Assembly (NCBI RefSeq): GCF_001509485.1
Contig: NZ_LLZI01000231.1
Location: 1 to 64,000 of the forward strand
Direction of reading: 5' to 3'
DNA: 64,000 nucleotides
Source: Streptomyces sp. NRRL F-4489
Lineage (GTDB): Bacteria; Actinomycetota; Actinomycetes; Streptomycetales; Streptomycetaceae
The notes under the pieces were generated by a model. That model was not told the DNA's origin and searched no databases. It worked only from the letters and a program-made list of their open reading frames with translations. The position numbers and the translations under genes are program-made. Below, one piece after another: positions 52,381 to 59,881 of the stretch. Positions within the stretch are counted from its first letter, which is position 1; the number at the start of each line of letters is the position of its first letter.

Positions 52381-53723
52381 GGTACGACAGCATCACCGAG
52401 GCCATCGGGAACACCCCGCTGGTCCGGATCGATCCGGCGGTGCACGGTCTGCGCCATATCGACCTGTACGCCAAGCTGGAACTGCTCAACCCCTTCGGGT
52501 CGGTGAAGGACCGGGCCGCCTGGAACATGGCCCGCCCGGGCCTGCCCGCCGCCGTGGCGCACGGCAGCCAGGTCGTGGAGCTCTCCAGCGGCAACACCGC
52601 CAAGGCCCTGGCGGTGATCGCGGGAATGCACGGGCTGCCGTTCAAGAGCGTCACCAACCGCATGCGGATACCGGAGATCAAGGACCTCCTGCTGCTGCTG
52701 GGCGCCGACATCGAGGAGCTGCCCGGCCAGAGCGAGTGCCTGGACCCGACCAACACCGAGGACCCGCTCACCCTCTTCCACCGCGAACTCACCGGCCCCG
52801 GCAGCGACTACCTCCACACCGACCAGTACTTCAACCCCCGCAACACCGAGGCGCACACCACCGGCACCGGCCCGGAGATCGTCAAGGACCTGGACGGCCG
52901 CGCCCCGGACTGGTTCATCGCCTGCGTCGGTACGGCCGGCTCGTCCACCGGCGTGGCCCGGGTGCTGCGCGAGCACGACCAGCGGGTGCGGGTGGTCGGC
53001 CTGGTCGCCGCCAAGTCCGACTTCATCCCCGGCATCCGCACCCTGGACGAGGTCCACGAGGTCGGCCTCTTCGACCCGGCGACGTACGACACGGTGGCGG
53101 CGGTCAGCTCCGACGAGGCCATCGAGGGCATGCTGACCCTGGCCCGCCGCTGCGGCATCCTCGCCGGCCCGACCGGCGGCGCCGCGTACCACGGCACGGT
53201 CCGTCATCTGCGGCCGCTGGACGATGAGTTGACAGAGCATCACGAAGCTGGCGAGGAGGTCGCCCGCCAGTCCGCCGTCTTCATCGTCTGCGACCGGATC
53301 GAGAGCTATCTCAGCTACACCAAGCGCCGCCGCCCCGATCTCTTCCGGCAGCCGCCGCGCCGGAACGCCCTGGCCGATCTGACCGACGCCGAGATCGCCG
53401 CGGCCCCGGCCGTCGACACCCAGGACGCGCGGAAGTGGATCGAGCGGGACCGGCCGCTCGTGGTGGACCTGCGCAGCCCGTTCGCCTACGCCGCACTGCA
53501 CATCGAGGGAGCGATCAACATCGTGGACGAGCTCTTCGACGAACTGGTGCGGGGCGGGCTGCCGTTCAGCACCCGGCAGCCGGTCCTGCTGGTCTGCCCG
53601 GTCGGCGAGCAGTCCGCCCGCTACGCCGCCCTGCTGACGAGAATGGGCCACCCGGACGTGCGCAGCCTCGCCGGGGGCGTGATCGCCTGGCGGGACGCCG
53701 GCGCGCCGCTGGTCCGGGACTGA
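52377..53723 (+). CDS. cysteine synthase-like PLP enzyme fused to a rhodanese domain (cluster 2)
   Basis: 448 residues. The first about 330 are a cysteine-synthase fold: PLP Lys in LLNPFGSVKDRAAWNM, substrate loop ELSSGNTAKALAV and phosphate loop GTAGSSTGVARVL. The last about 95 form a rhodanese domain with LVVDLRSPFAYAALHIEGA and an active Cys in LLVCPVGEQSARYA. The PLP part probably makes an aminoacrylate and adds a nucleophile to it. The fused rhodanese could deliver persulfide sulfur from the desulfurase encoded next. SbnA-like use of glutamate as nucleophile is an alternative. Coupled by ATGA to the decarboxylase. Confidence 0.85.
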   Translation: MRYDSITEAIGNTPLVRIDPAVHGLRHIDLYAKLELLNPFGSVKDRAAWNMARPGLPAAVAHGSQVVELSSGNTAKALAVIAGMHGLPFKSVTNRMRIPEIKDLLLLLGADIEELPGQSECLDPTNTEDPLTLFHRELTGPGSDYLHTDQYFNPRNTEAHTTGTGPEIVKDLDGRAPDWFIACVGTAGSSTGVARVLREHDQRVRVVGLVAAKSDFIPGIRTLDEVHEVGLFDPATYDTVAAVSSDEAIEGMLTLARRCGILAGPTGGAAYHGTVRHLRPLDDELTEHHEAGEEVARQSAVFIVCDRIESYLSYTKRRRPDLFRQPPRRNALADLTDAEIAAAPAVDTQDARKWIERDRPLVVDLRSPFAYAALHIEGAINIVDELFDELVRGGLPFSTRQPVLLVCPVGEQSARYAALLTRMGHPDVRSLAGGVIAWRDAGAPLVRD

Positions 53724-53728
53724 CCGCG

Positions 53729-54946
53729 ATGGCCCCGACAGCCGCCCGCGACCGGGCCGCCGCGGTCTTCGCCGAACTGGGCCCGTGGCAGCGCGCGCTG
53801 CGCGCCCAGTTCCCGATCGTCACCGCCCACCCCGAGCTGGCGTACCTCGACAGCGCGGCCACCGGGCAGAAACCGCAGGCCGTCCTGGACGCCGTCCAGC
53901 ACCAGCTGACCACCGCCCACGCCAACGCCGGCCGCGGCTCCTACCCGTGGGCCAACGCCTCGACGGCCCTGGTCGCCGGCGTCCGCGAGCGGATCAAGTC
54001 CTTCCTCGGCGACCCGGACCCGGAGCGCTCGGCCGTCCACTTCACCGGCGGCACCACCGAGGGACTGCGCCTGATCGCCCGGGACTGGCTGCCGGACGTC
54101 CTCACCGACGGCGACGAGATCGTGGTCCCGTTCGCCGACCACGAGGCCAACCTCGCGCCCTGGCTGGAGGCCGAGCGGCTGCTGGCGCGGCAGGGCGTGC
54201 GGATCCGGGTGCGGGAGCTGCCGTACCAGACCTCGTCCGGGGACTACGACCCGGAGGCCCTGGCCCGGCTCGCCGGCCCCCGCACCCGCTTCGTGGCCGC
54301 CACCCACGTCCACCACGTCTACGGCGGCAATATGAACGTCCACCTGATCCGCCGGGCGGTCGGGCCGGACGTGCCGATCTGCCTGGACGCCGCGCAGAGC
54401 GTCGGCCACCTGCCGGTCTCGGTCGCCGAACTCGACGTGGACTTCCTGGCGTTCTCCGGCCACAAGGCGCTGGCGCTGCCCGGCTCCGGCGCGGTCTGGG
54501 CCCGCCAGGCACGCGGCCCGGAGCTGGTCCCCGGCGGCTGGCGGGGCAGCCCCAACACCACCGGCATCGCGAGCCTGGCGGCCGCGCTGGACTGGCTGGA
54601 CGCGGCCGGCACCGACCGGATCGCCCGCTGGACGGTCGCGCTGGCCGCCCGCCTCTCCGACGCGCTGCGCCACCTCGACGCCTACGAGATCCTGGGCTGC
54701 CAGCGGAGTCTGGCCGCGGAGTCGCCGGTCCAGCAGCGCTGCGGCATCGTCACCTTCCGGCACCGCGCCATCGGCGCGAGCGACCTGGGCTTCATCCTCT
54801 TCAGCCACGGCTTCATGGTGCGCACGGACGGCCACTGCCAGGCGGGCGCGGGGGAGCGGGACGGCTCGGTGCGGGTCAGCCTGCACGTCTACAACACCCC
54901 GGAGGAGATCGACCGGTTGCTGGCCGTGCTCACGTCGCTGGCGTGA
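53729..54946 (+). CDS. SufS/CsdA-like cysteine desulfurase (class V aminotransferase, cluster 2)
   Basis: 405 residues. YLDSAATGQKP, HFTGGTTEGLRLIA, FADHEANLAPWL, CLDAAQSVGHLPVSV and the PLP Lys in FSGHKALALPGSGAVW follow group II desulfurases. VRTDGHCQAG near the C-terminus places a Cys where SufS has its persulfide Cys in RTGHHCA. It should remove sulfur (or selenium) from cysteine as a persulfide. The start is six bases after the fusion gene. Direct transfer to the fused rhodanese is the simplest reading. A non-sulfur PLP reaction such as an eliminase cannot be excluded. Confidence 0.83.
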   Translation: MAPTAARDRAAAVFAELGPWQRALRAQFPIVTAHPELAYLDSAATGQKPQAVLDAVQHQLTTAHANAGRGSYPWANASTALVAGVRERIKSFLGDPDPERSAVHFTGGTTEGLRLIARDWLPDVLTDGDEIVVPFADHEANLAPWLEAERLLARQGVRIRVRELPYQTSSGDYDPEALARLAGPRTRFVAATHVHHVYGGNMNVHLIRRAVGPDVPICLDAAQSVGHLPVSVAELDVDFLAFSGHKALALPGSGAVWARQARGPELVPGGWRGSPNTTGIASLAAALDWLDAAGTDRIARWTVALAARLSDALRHLDAYEILGCQRSLAAESPVQQRCGIVTFRHRAIGASDLGFILFSHGFMVRTDGHCQAGAGERDGSVRVSLHVYNTPEEIDRLLAVLTSLA

Positions 54947-55034
54947 GCGGCGTTCGGTACCCGTTCGCCGCGCGGACCGCCCGTCACCCGCCGGTGTGTG
55001 CCCCTCCGGAGTGAACCGGAGACCCTATGGCTAA

Positions 55035-55049
55035 TGGAAACCGTTTCCA
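55035..55049. promoter_or_regulatory. perfect 7-1-7 palindrome, Zur/Fur-like
   Basis: TGGAAAC (55035-55041), central C, GTTTCCA (55043-55049). The 7-1-7 geometry is that of Zur and other Fur-family operators in actinomycetes, though the arms contain GG/CC where zinc boxes are usually AT-richer. It lies 60 to 72 bases before the likely methyltransferase start, close to TAGCCT (55053-55058), a possible -10 box. LacI-type operators are usually even-length, which argues against that reading. Confidence 0.5.
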
Positions 55050-55108
55050 CCTGTAGCCTCGTGCCCGACCGAACGGCACACGCGAGACGGCAGGGGTGGC
55101 GCGACCAG

Positions 55109-55876
55109 ATGGGGCTGAGCATGGCGATCGCGGAGACGTGGGTGGAGCGCTGGGAACGCCAGCAGCGGCGCTACGCCATCGACCGTGAGGAGCGGTTCAC
55201 GGTCATCGCCGACGTCGTCGAATATGTGACGCGGGGCCAGGCGCGGCCGCTGGTGACCGACCTCGGCTGCGGCCCGGGCTCGCTCGCCGCCCGGCTCGCC
55301 GGACGGCTGCCGCACGCCGAGGTCGTCGCGGTGGACATGGACCCGCTGCTGCTCGAACTCGCCCGCACCCACCACGCGTCGGCCGCCCGCTACGTCGACG
55401 CGGTGATCGGCGCGGACGGCTGGACCGACGCGCTGGGACTGGACCGGCCGCTGGACGCCGCGGTCTCCACCACCGCGCTGCACTACCTCCCGGTGCCCGT
55501 ACTGCGCCGCACCTACGCCCAGCTCGCCGCCCTGCTGCGGCCCGGCGGCGCGCTGGTGAACGGCGACCACCTCCCGCAGTGCGGAACGGTCCCGGCCGCG
55601 CTCGCCGCGCACGTCGGACGCTGCCGTGCCAAGCGGCTGCGGGACGGCACCCAGGAGGACTGGGAGACCTGGTGGGCGGCGGTGGCCCAGGAGCCGGAAC
55701 TGGCCGAACCGCTCGCCGAGCGCCGCCGCCGGCTGAGCCTCCCGGCCGCCCGCGACGGCGCGGACAACGGCCTCTCGGTGGCCGACCACACCGCGCTGCT
55801 GCGGGAGGCCGGGTTCACCGATGTCGTCCCGGTGTGGCAGTTCGGCGACAGCTGCGTGCTGGTGGGGATCCGGTAG
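55109..55876 (+). CDS. SAM-dependent class I methyltransferase (cluster 2)
   Basis: 255 residues from the ATG at 55109, with AGGGGTGG upstream; an ATG at 55121 (MAIAETWVERW) is equally possible, and a GTG at 55061 would allow a leaderless form. LVTDLGCGPGSLAARLAG (SAM motif I), VVAVDMDPLLLELAR (motif II) and LLRPGGALVNGDH (post-motif region) define the fold. TTALHYLPVPVLRRTYAQL resembles small-molecule methyltransferases. The substrate is unknown. A palindrome upstream suggests its own regulation, separate from the three preceding PLP-enzyme genes. Confidence 0.82.
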   Translation: MGLSMAIAETWVERWERQQRRYAIDREERFTVIADVVEYVTRGQARPLVTDLGCGPGSLAARLAGRLPHAEVVAVDMDPLLLELARTHHASAARYVDAVIGADGWTDALGLDRPLDAAVSTTALHYLPVPVLRRTYAQLAALLRPGGALVNGDHLPQCGTVPAALAAHVGRCRAKRLRDGTQEDWETWWAAVAQEPELAEPLAERRRRLSLPAARDGADNGLSVADHTALLREAGFTDVVPVWQFGDSCVLVGIR

Positions 55877-55907
55877 CCGGGGGCGTTGGCGCGTCCGGGT
55901 CCGGTCG

Positions 55908-56762
55908 TCAGCGGGCGGGGGCCGGTTCCGGCTCCGCGGGCGCGGGGTCCGGCGCGTCGGCGGGGGTGTCCCGGCCGGTCACCGCCAGGTAGCCGATGAG
56001 CAGCACCAGGGGCACGGCCAGGGCGAGGGTGACCGGGCCGGTGCCCCAGCCCAGCCCGCCGCGCGCGGCCGATACGCCCGCCCAGTCGGCGAACGACGCC
56101 CCCAGCGGCCGGGTCAGCACGTACGCGGCCCAGAAGGCCGCGACCGCGTTCAGCCAGGCGAACCGCCCGGCGAGCGCCGGCACCAGGATCAGCGCGCCGA
56201 AGAGCAGCCCGGAGGGGAGGTAGCCCAGGCGCAGGGTGCCCGCGGTCAGATCGCCGACCGCGGTGCCCAGGGCGAAGGTGGTCAGCACGGTGGCCCAGTA
56301 GAACGCCTCCCGGCGCCGGGTGCGGATGCTGTGGATGGCGAGTGTGCCCTCGCAGGCGTACCAGGCGAGCAGCAGGACGGCGAGCGCCACCGCGAAGGCC
56401 GCCGCGGAGACCGCGTAGGGCACACCGGCGATGACGTGGACGACATCGGCGGCCATCGTGCCGAAGACGCTGACCATGGCGATCGCGGACCAGTAGAGCC
56501 CGGCGCGGTAGCGGGCCGACCGGAACTGCGCCAGCAGCAGGACGGCGAATCCGGCGAAGCCGAGCGCGCCGGCGGGTATCGGCCCCAGCGTCCGGCCCAG
56601 ATAGTCCGAGGCGGTCTCGCCCATGCCGGTGGTGAGGATCTTCACCACCCAGAACAGGGCCGTGACCTCGGGGACCTTGCTCCGGCCCGGTGTGCCGCCG
56701 GAGTATCGTGCGCGCGGCCGCGGCGCCGCCACCGCCGTGCCGTCCGGCTGTCCGATCGTCAT
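55908..56762 (-). CDS. polytopic membrane protein with DUF347-like repeats (COG4705 type)
   Basis: 284 residues from an ATG with AAAGGGCGGAAC upstream. About eight hydrophobic helices are arranged as repeats; VPEVTALFWVVKILTTGMGETASDYL and FYWATVLTTFALGTAVGDLTAG show the repeated TALFWxxKxLTTxxGExxxD-like pattern of DUF347 proteins. Function is unknown for the family. The first repeat keeps the polar residues, so it may move or bind a small cation. It is convergent with the methyltransferase gene. The upstream palindrome at 56810 is nearly the same as that before glsB. Confidence 0.8.
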   Translation of the reverse strand: MTIGQPDGTAVAAPRPRARYSGGTPGRSKVPEVTALFWVVKILTTGMGETASDYLGRTLGPIPAGALGFAGFAVLLLAQFRSARYRAGLYWSAIAMVSVFGTMAADVVHVIAGVPYAVSAAAFAVALAVLLLAWYACEGTLAIHSIRTRRREAFYWATVLTTFALGTAVGDLTAGTLRLGYLPSGLLFGALILVPALAGRFAWLNAVAAFWAAYVLTRPLGASFADWAGVSAARGGLGWGTGPVTLALAVPLVLLIGYLAVTGRDTPADAPDPAPAEPEPAPAR

Positions 56763-57077
56763 GTTCCGCCCTTTCGGCGCGCTGCGGCGCCCGCTCGCGA
56801 TCAGCGAATGTCTACAGGGCTGTAGACGGTAGCGGAGGGGTGGAGGTTCACTCGCGGGGCCCGGAATTCGCGCTACCGGAAGGCGGGGCTCCGGCCCGTT
56901 GTCGTTGGCCGCCGTCCGGGTCGGTGCCCGTCCGGCCGGTGACACCGCGGCAAACTCTTGGTGTACGGGCCGCCGGAAGGATGTTCGGCGCCGCGCGGTC
57001 TGCCTAGCATGTGCGGCGGGACGGGCCGCGGCCGCCGTCCCGACCGCCATCCCATCCGCCCCGCCCCAGGAGGCCCC
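56763..57077. other. 315-base divergent intergenic region
   Basis: Lies between the DUF347-like gene and efeO. It contains the 18-bp palindrome at 56810-56827 near the DUF347-like gene. I see no second gene and no clear Fur box before efeO. AGGAGG at 57068-57073 is the efeO ribosome site. Confidence 0.6.
56810..56827. promoter_or_regulatory. palindrome GTCTACAG-GG-CTGTAGAC
   Basis: Eight-base perfect arms around GG. It lies 47 bases before the DUF347-like start. In that direction its distal arm reads TGTAGACA, a possible -10 box. The inner part TCTACA-N4-TGTAGA is the same arrangement as at 33919-33934 before glsB. BlaI/CopY operators have TACA and TGTA two bases apart, not four. Confidence 0.6.
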
Positions 57078-58283
57078 GTGCCACGACCCGGCCTGCGGCG
57101 CCTGCGGTCGCCGCGCCTCTGGGCGCCCGCCGGTGCGGTGCTGGCCGCCGGCGCGGTCACCGCGGTGGCGCTCACCGCCGGCGCCCGCCCGGCCGCCCCG
57201 GCCGCCGCGGACGGCCTCCCGCACACCACCGTCGAGATCTCCCCGGGCGACTGCGGCCGCGGATGGGACCACCCGCGCCCCGGCCTCCAGGTCTTCGACC
57301 TGCGTAACAGCTCCAGCCGCGCCGCCGAGGTCTACCTCCGCGGCGCCCACGGCGGCCCCGTCCACGGCGAGGTCGAGGGCATCGGCCCCGGCACCACCCG
57401 ACCGCTGCGGGTCCGCCTCGGCGCGGGCGCGTACGCCTTCACCTGCCTGCCCGACGACGCCAACGCGGTCACCGGACCGGTGGTCCGGGTCACCGGCGGC
57501 GGCCCCGCCGGCCCGGCCGCCGCGCCCATCACCCAGCACGACCTGATCGGCCCGGCGCTCGACTACCAGGCGTGGGTCGGCGGCGGCCTGGCCGACCTCG
57601 TCCGCCGCACCGGCGCGCTGCGCGCCGCCGTGGCCGGTGGGGACCTGCCCGCCGCCCGCGCCGCCTGGCTGCCCGCCCATCTCGCCTACGAGCGACTGGG
57701 CGCCGCCTACGGGGAGTTCGGCGACGCCGACCGGGAGATCAACGGGACCACGGCCGGACTCGCCGGCGGGGTGCGCGATCCGGCGTTCACCGGCTTCCAC
57801 CGCGTCGAGTACGGGCTGTGGCACGGTGAACCGGCCGCCGGGCTGCGCGGTCCGGCCGCCGCGCTCGACGGCGCGGTGCGCGCCCTGCGCGACAGCTGGG
57901 CGCAGGCCCGGATGGACCCGGCTGCGCTCGGCCTGCGGGCGCACGAGATCCTGGAGAACACCGCGCAGGCCGAGCTGACCGGCCGCACCGACTACGGCAG
58001 CGGCAGCAACCTCGCCACCGCCCGCGCCAACCTCGACGGCACCCGCGCCGTCCTCGCCCGCCTGCGCCCCCTGCTGACCACCCGCTACCCCCAACTCCCG
58101 GAGCTGGAACGGGAGTTGGACCGTACGGAACGGCTGCTGGACGGCTTCCGGCGCGCCGGCCGGTGGACCCCGCTCGACCGCCTGACCCGCGCCGACCGGC
58201 AGCGGACCAACGCGGCGGTGGGCGACCTGGTGGAGCGGCTGGCCCCGGTGGCCACCCTGTGCGATCCGCGGAGGACGGTGTGA
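57078..58283 (+). CDS. efeO: EfeO-like periplasmic iron-uptake lipoprotein/M75 protein
   Basis: 401 residues from a GTG with AGGAGG upstream. An N-terminal hydrophobic signal or anchor ([21 protein letters not shown]) is followed by a cupredoxin-like region with [12 protein letters not shown] and [11 protein letters not shown], then an M75 domain. That domain contains [26 protein letters not shown] and [11 protein letters not shown], which keeps the HxxxE-like metal ligands. EfeO with EfeB feeds ferrous iron to the EfeU permease. The stop overlaps efeB (GTGTGA). No efeU is adjacent. Confidence 0.87.
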   Translation: MPRPGLRRLRSPRLWAPAGAVLAAGAVTAVALTAGARPAAPAAADGLPHTTVEISPGDCGRGWDHPRPGLQVFDLRNSSSRAAEVYLRGAHGGPVHGEVEGIGPGTTRPLRVRLGAGAYAFTCLPDDANAVTGPVVRVTGGGPAGPAAAPITQHDLIGPALDYQAWVGGGLADLVRRTGALRAAVAGGDLPAARAAWLPAHLAYERLGAAYGEFGDADREINGTTAGLAGGVRDPAFTGFHRVEYGLWHGEPAAGLRGPAAALDGAVRALRDSWAQARMDPAALGLRAHEILENTAQAELTGRTDYGSGSNLATARANLDGTRAVLARLRPLLTTRYPQLPELERELDRTERLLDGFRRAGRWTPLDRLTRADRQRTNAAVGDLVERLAPVATLCDPRRTV

Positions 58284-59629
58284 ACGACGGCAGGCGCGAG
58301 CGGCCCCGGGAGGGGAGCGGCACTCCAGGGACGGCCGGTGCCTCCGGGACGGCCGGTCCCCGGCGGCCCGGTGTCGCCCGGCGCGGGTTCCTGCGCGGCG
58401 CGGCCCTGGCCGGCGCCGGACTCGCGGCCGGGGGAGCCGCCGCGGCAGCGGCCCCCACCGCATCCGTCCCGTCCCCGTACGCGGACGGCGCCGCGCCGCC
58501 CCCGCCGCTGGCCGGCACCGCCCCGCTCCCCGTCCCGTTCCACGGCCCCCACCAGGCCGCGATCCTCACCCCGCCGCGCCGGGTCACCGCGTACACCGCG
58601 TTCGACGTCACCGCCGAGAGCCGCCGGGACCTCGCCGAGCTGCTGCGCACCCTGACCGAACGGGCCCGCTTCCTGACCGGCGGCGGGGTGCCGGACCCGC
58701 TCGGCGTGACCGGCCCGCCCGCCGACTCCGGCATCCTCGGGCCCCGGCTGCCGGCCGGCGCGCTGGCGGTCACCGTGGGCGTCGGCGCCTCGCTGTTCGA
58801 CGACCGGTTCGGCCTGCGCGCCCGCGCCCCGCGCCGGCTGACCGCGATGCCGTCCTTCCCCGACGACGACCTCCAGCCCGCCTGGTGCCACGGCGACCTC
58901 AGCGTCCAACTCTGCGCCGACGACACCGACACCGTGCTGCACGCCCTGCGCGACCTCACCCGGCACACCCGCGGCGGCCTCCAGGTCCGCTGGCGGCTGG
59001 ACGGTTTCGCCAGCCCGCCCCGCCCCTCCGGCACCCCCCGCAACCTCTTCGGCTTCAAGGACGGCACCGCCAACCCCGACCCCGGCTCGGCCCGCGAGAT
59101 GCGGGACCTGGTGTGGGTCGGCCGGGGCGCGGGCGAGCCGGACTGGGCGGCCGGCGGCAGCTACCAGGTCGTCCGGCTGATCCGGATGCTGGTGGAGTTC
59201 TGGGACCGGGTCTCGCTCACCGAGCAGGAGCGGATGATCGGCCGCGCCCGGGAATCCGGCGCCCCGCTCGACGGCGACGACGAGTTCGCCACCCCCGACT
59301 ACCCCGGCGACCCCAAGGGCGACGTCATCCCGCTCGACAGCCACATCCGCAAGGCCAACCCGCGCACCCCGGACACGGCAGGCCAGCGCCTGCTGCGCCG
59401 CGCCTACAACTACGACCGCGGCACGGACGCCAACGGCAACCTCGACATGGGCCTGCTCTTCTGCTGCTACCAGCAGGACCTGGCCCGCCAGTTCGCCACC
59501 GTCCAGCGCCGGCTGGCGGGCGAGCCGCTGACCGACTACCTCACCCCGTTCGGCGGTGGCTACTTCTTCGCCCTGCCCGGCGTACGGGACGCGGCGGACT
59601 GGTACGGCCGGGGCCTCCTGGAGACGTAG
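58280..59629 (+). CDS. efeB: EfeB, Tat-exported DyP-type heme peroxidase
   Basis: 449 residues. A twin-arginine signal ([20 protein letters not shown], about 35-55) targets it to the Tat system. The DyP domain shows [10 protein letters not shown], the GxxDG distal-Asp motif, and the proximal heme His in [22 protein letters not shown] [12 protein letters not shown] and [11 protein letters not shown] are later family blocks. EfeB acts outside the membrane in iron uptake by the EfeUOB system. The GTG start overlaps the efeO stop. Full length and intact. Confidence 0.9.
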   Translation: MNDGRRERPREGSGTPGTAGASGTAGPRRPGVARRGFLRGAALAGAGLAAGGAAAAAAPTASVPSPYADGAAPPPPLAGTAPLPVPFHGPHQAAILTPPRRVTAYTAFDVTAESRRDLAELLRTLTERARFLTGGGVPDPLGVTGPPADSGILGPRLPAGALAVTVGVGASLFDDRFGLRARAPRRLTAMPSFPDDDLQPAWCHGDLSVQLCADDTDTVLHALRDLTRHTRGGLQVRWRLDGFASPPRPSGTPRNLFGFKDGTANPDPGSAREMRDLVWVGRGAGEPDWAAGGSYQVVRLIRMLVEFWDRVSLTEQERMIGRARESGAPLDGDDEFATPDYPGDPKGDVIPLDSHIRKANPRTPDTAGQRLLRRAYNYDRGTDANGNLDMGLLFCCYQQDLARQFATVQRRLAGEPLTDYLTPFGGGYFFALPGVRDAADWYGRGLLET

Positions 59630-59735
59630 CCCGCCCCGTACGGGCGCGACCTCCCGGCGCCGCGGTCCGGCCGCCACCGCGTGCGGCCCGCCCCCCGTTC
59701 GCGTAGAACGGAACCACCGCCACCCGCGGCCCAAC

Positions 59736-59757
59736 GGTCAACAGAGAGTCAAGCTTT
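59736..59757 (+). promoter_or_regulatory. possible PHO box (two 11-base repeats with GTCA)
   Basis: GGTCAACAGAG followed directly by AGTCAAGCTTT gives GTCA repeats 11 bases apart, the spacing of PhoP-binding direct repeats in streptomycetes. A further GTTCACC is at 59780-59786. The repeats are degenerate. The next gene encodes a secreted phospholipase/phosphoesterase, a typical PhoP target class. Confidence 0.4.
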
Positions 59758-59881
59758 GCCCTCGGACACCTGACCGGGTGTTCACCCAGGCGCCATCATG
59801 GCTCTGCCCCGCCGCCGCCCGTCCGGCAGAGCATCCGGCCGTACGGAACACCCGCGAACCGCCCGGAGGATGAGGACCACG

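Noticed and set aside
55035..55049. LacI/CcpA-type operator
   Set aside because: The palindrome has an odd length with a single central base, whereas LacI-type sites are usually even with a central CG.
50890..55876. Calling cluster 2 a siderophore cluster
   Set aside because: The decarboxylase and cysteine-synthase parts are reminiscent of SbnH/SbnA, but no NIS synthetase, NRPS or transporter is adjacent.
56810..56827. BlaI/CopY operator
   Set aside because: Half-sites look similar (TACA/TGTA) but are four bases apart rather than two, and no BlaI-type gene is nearby.
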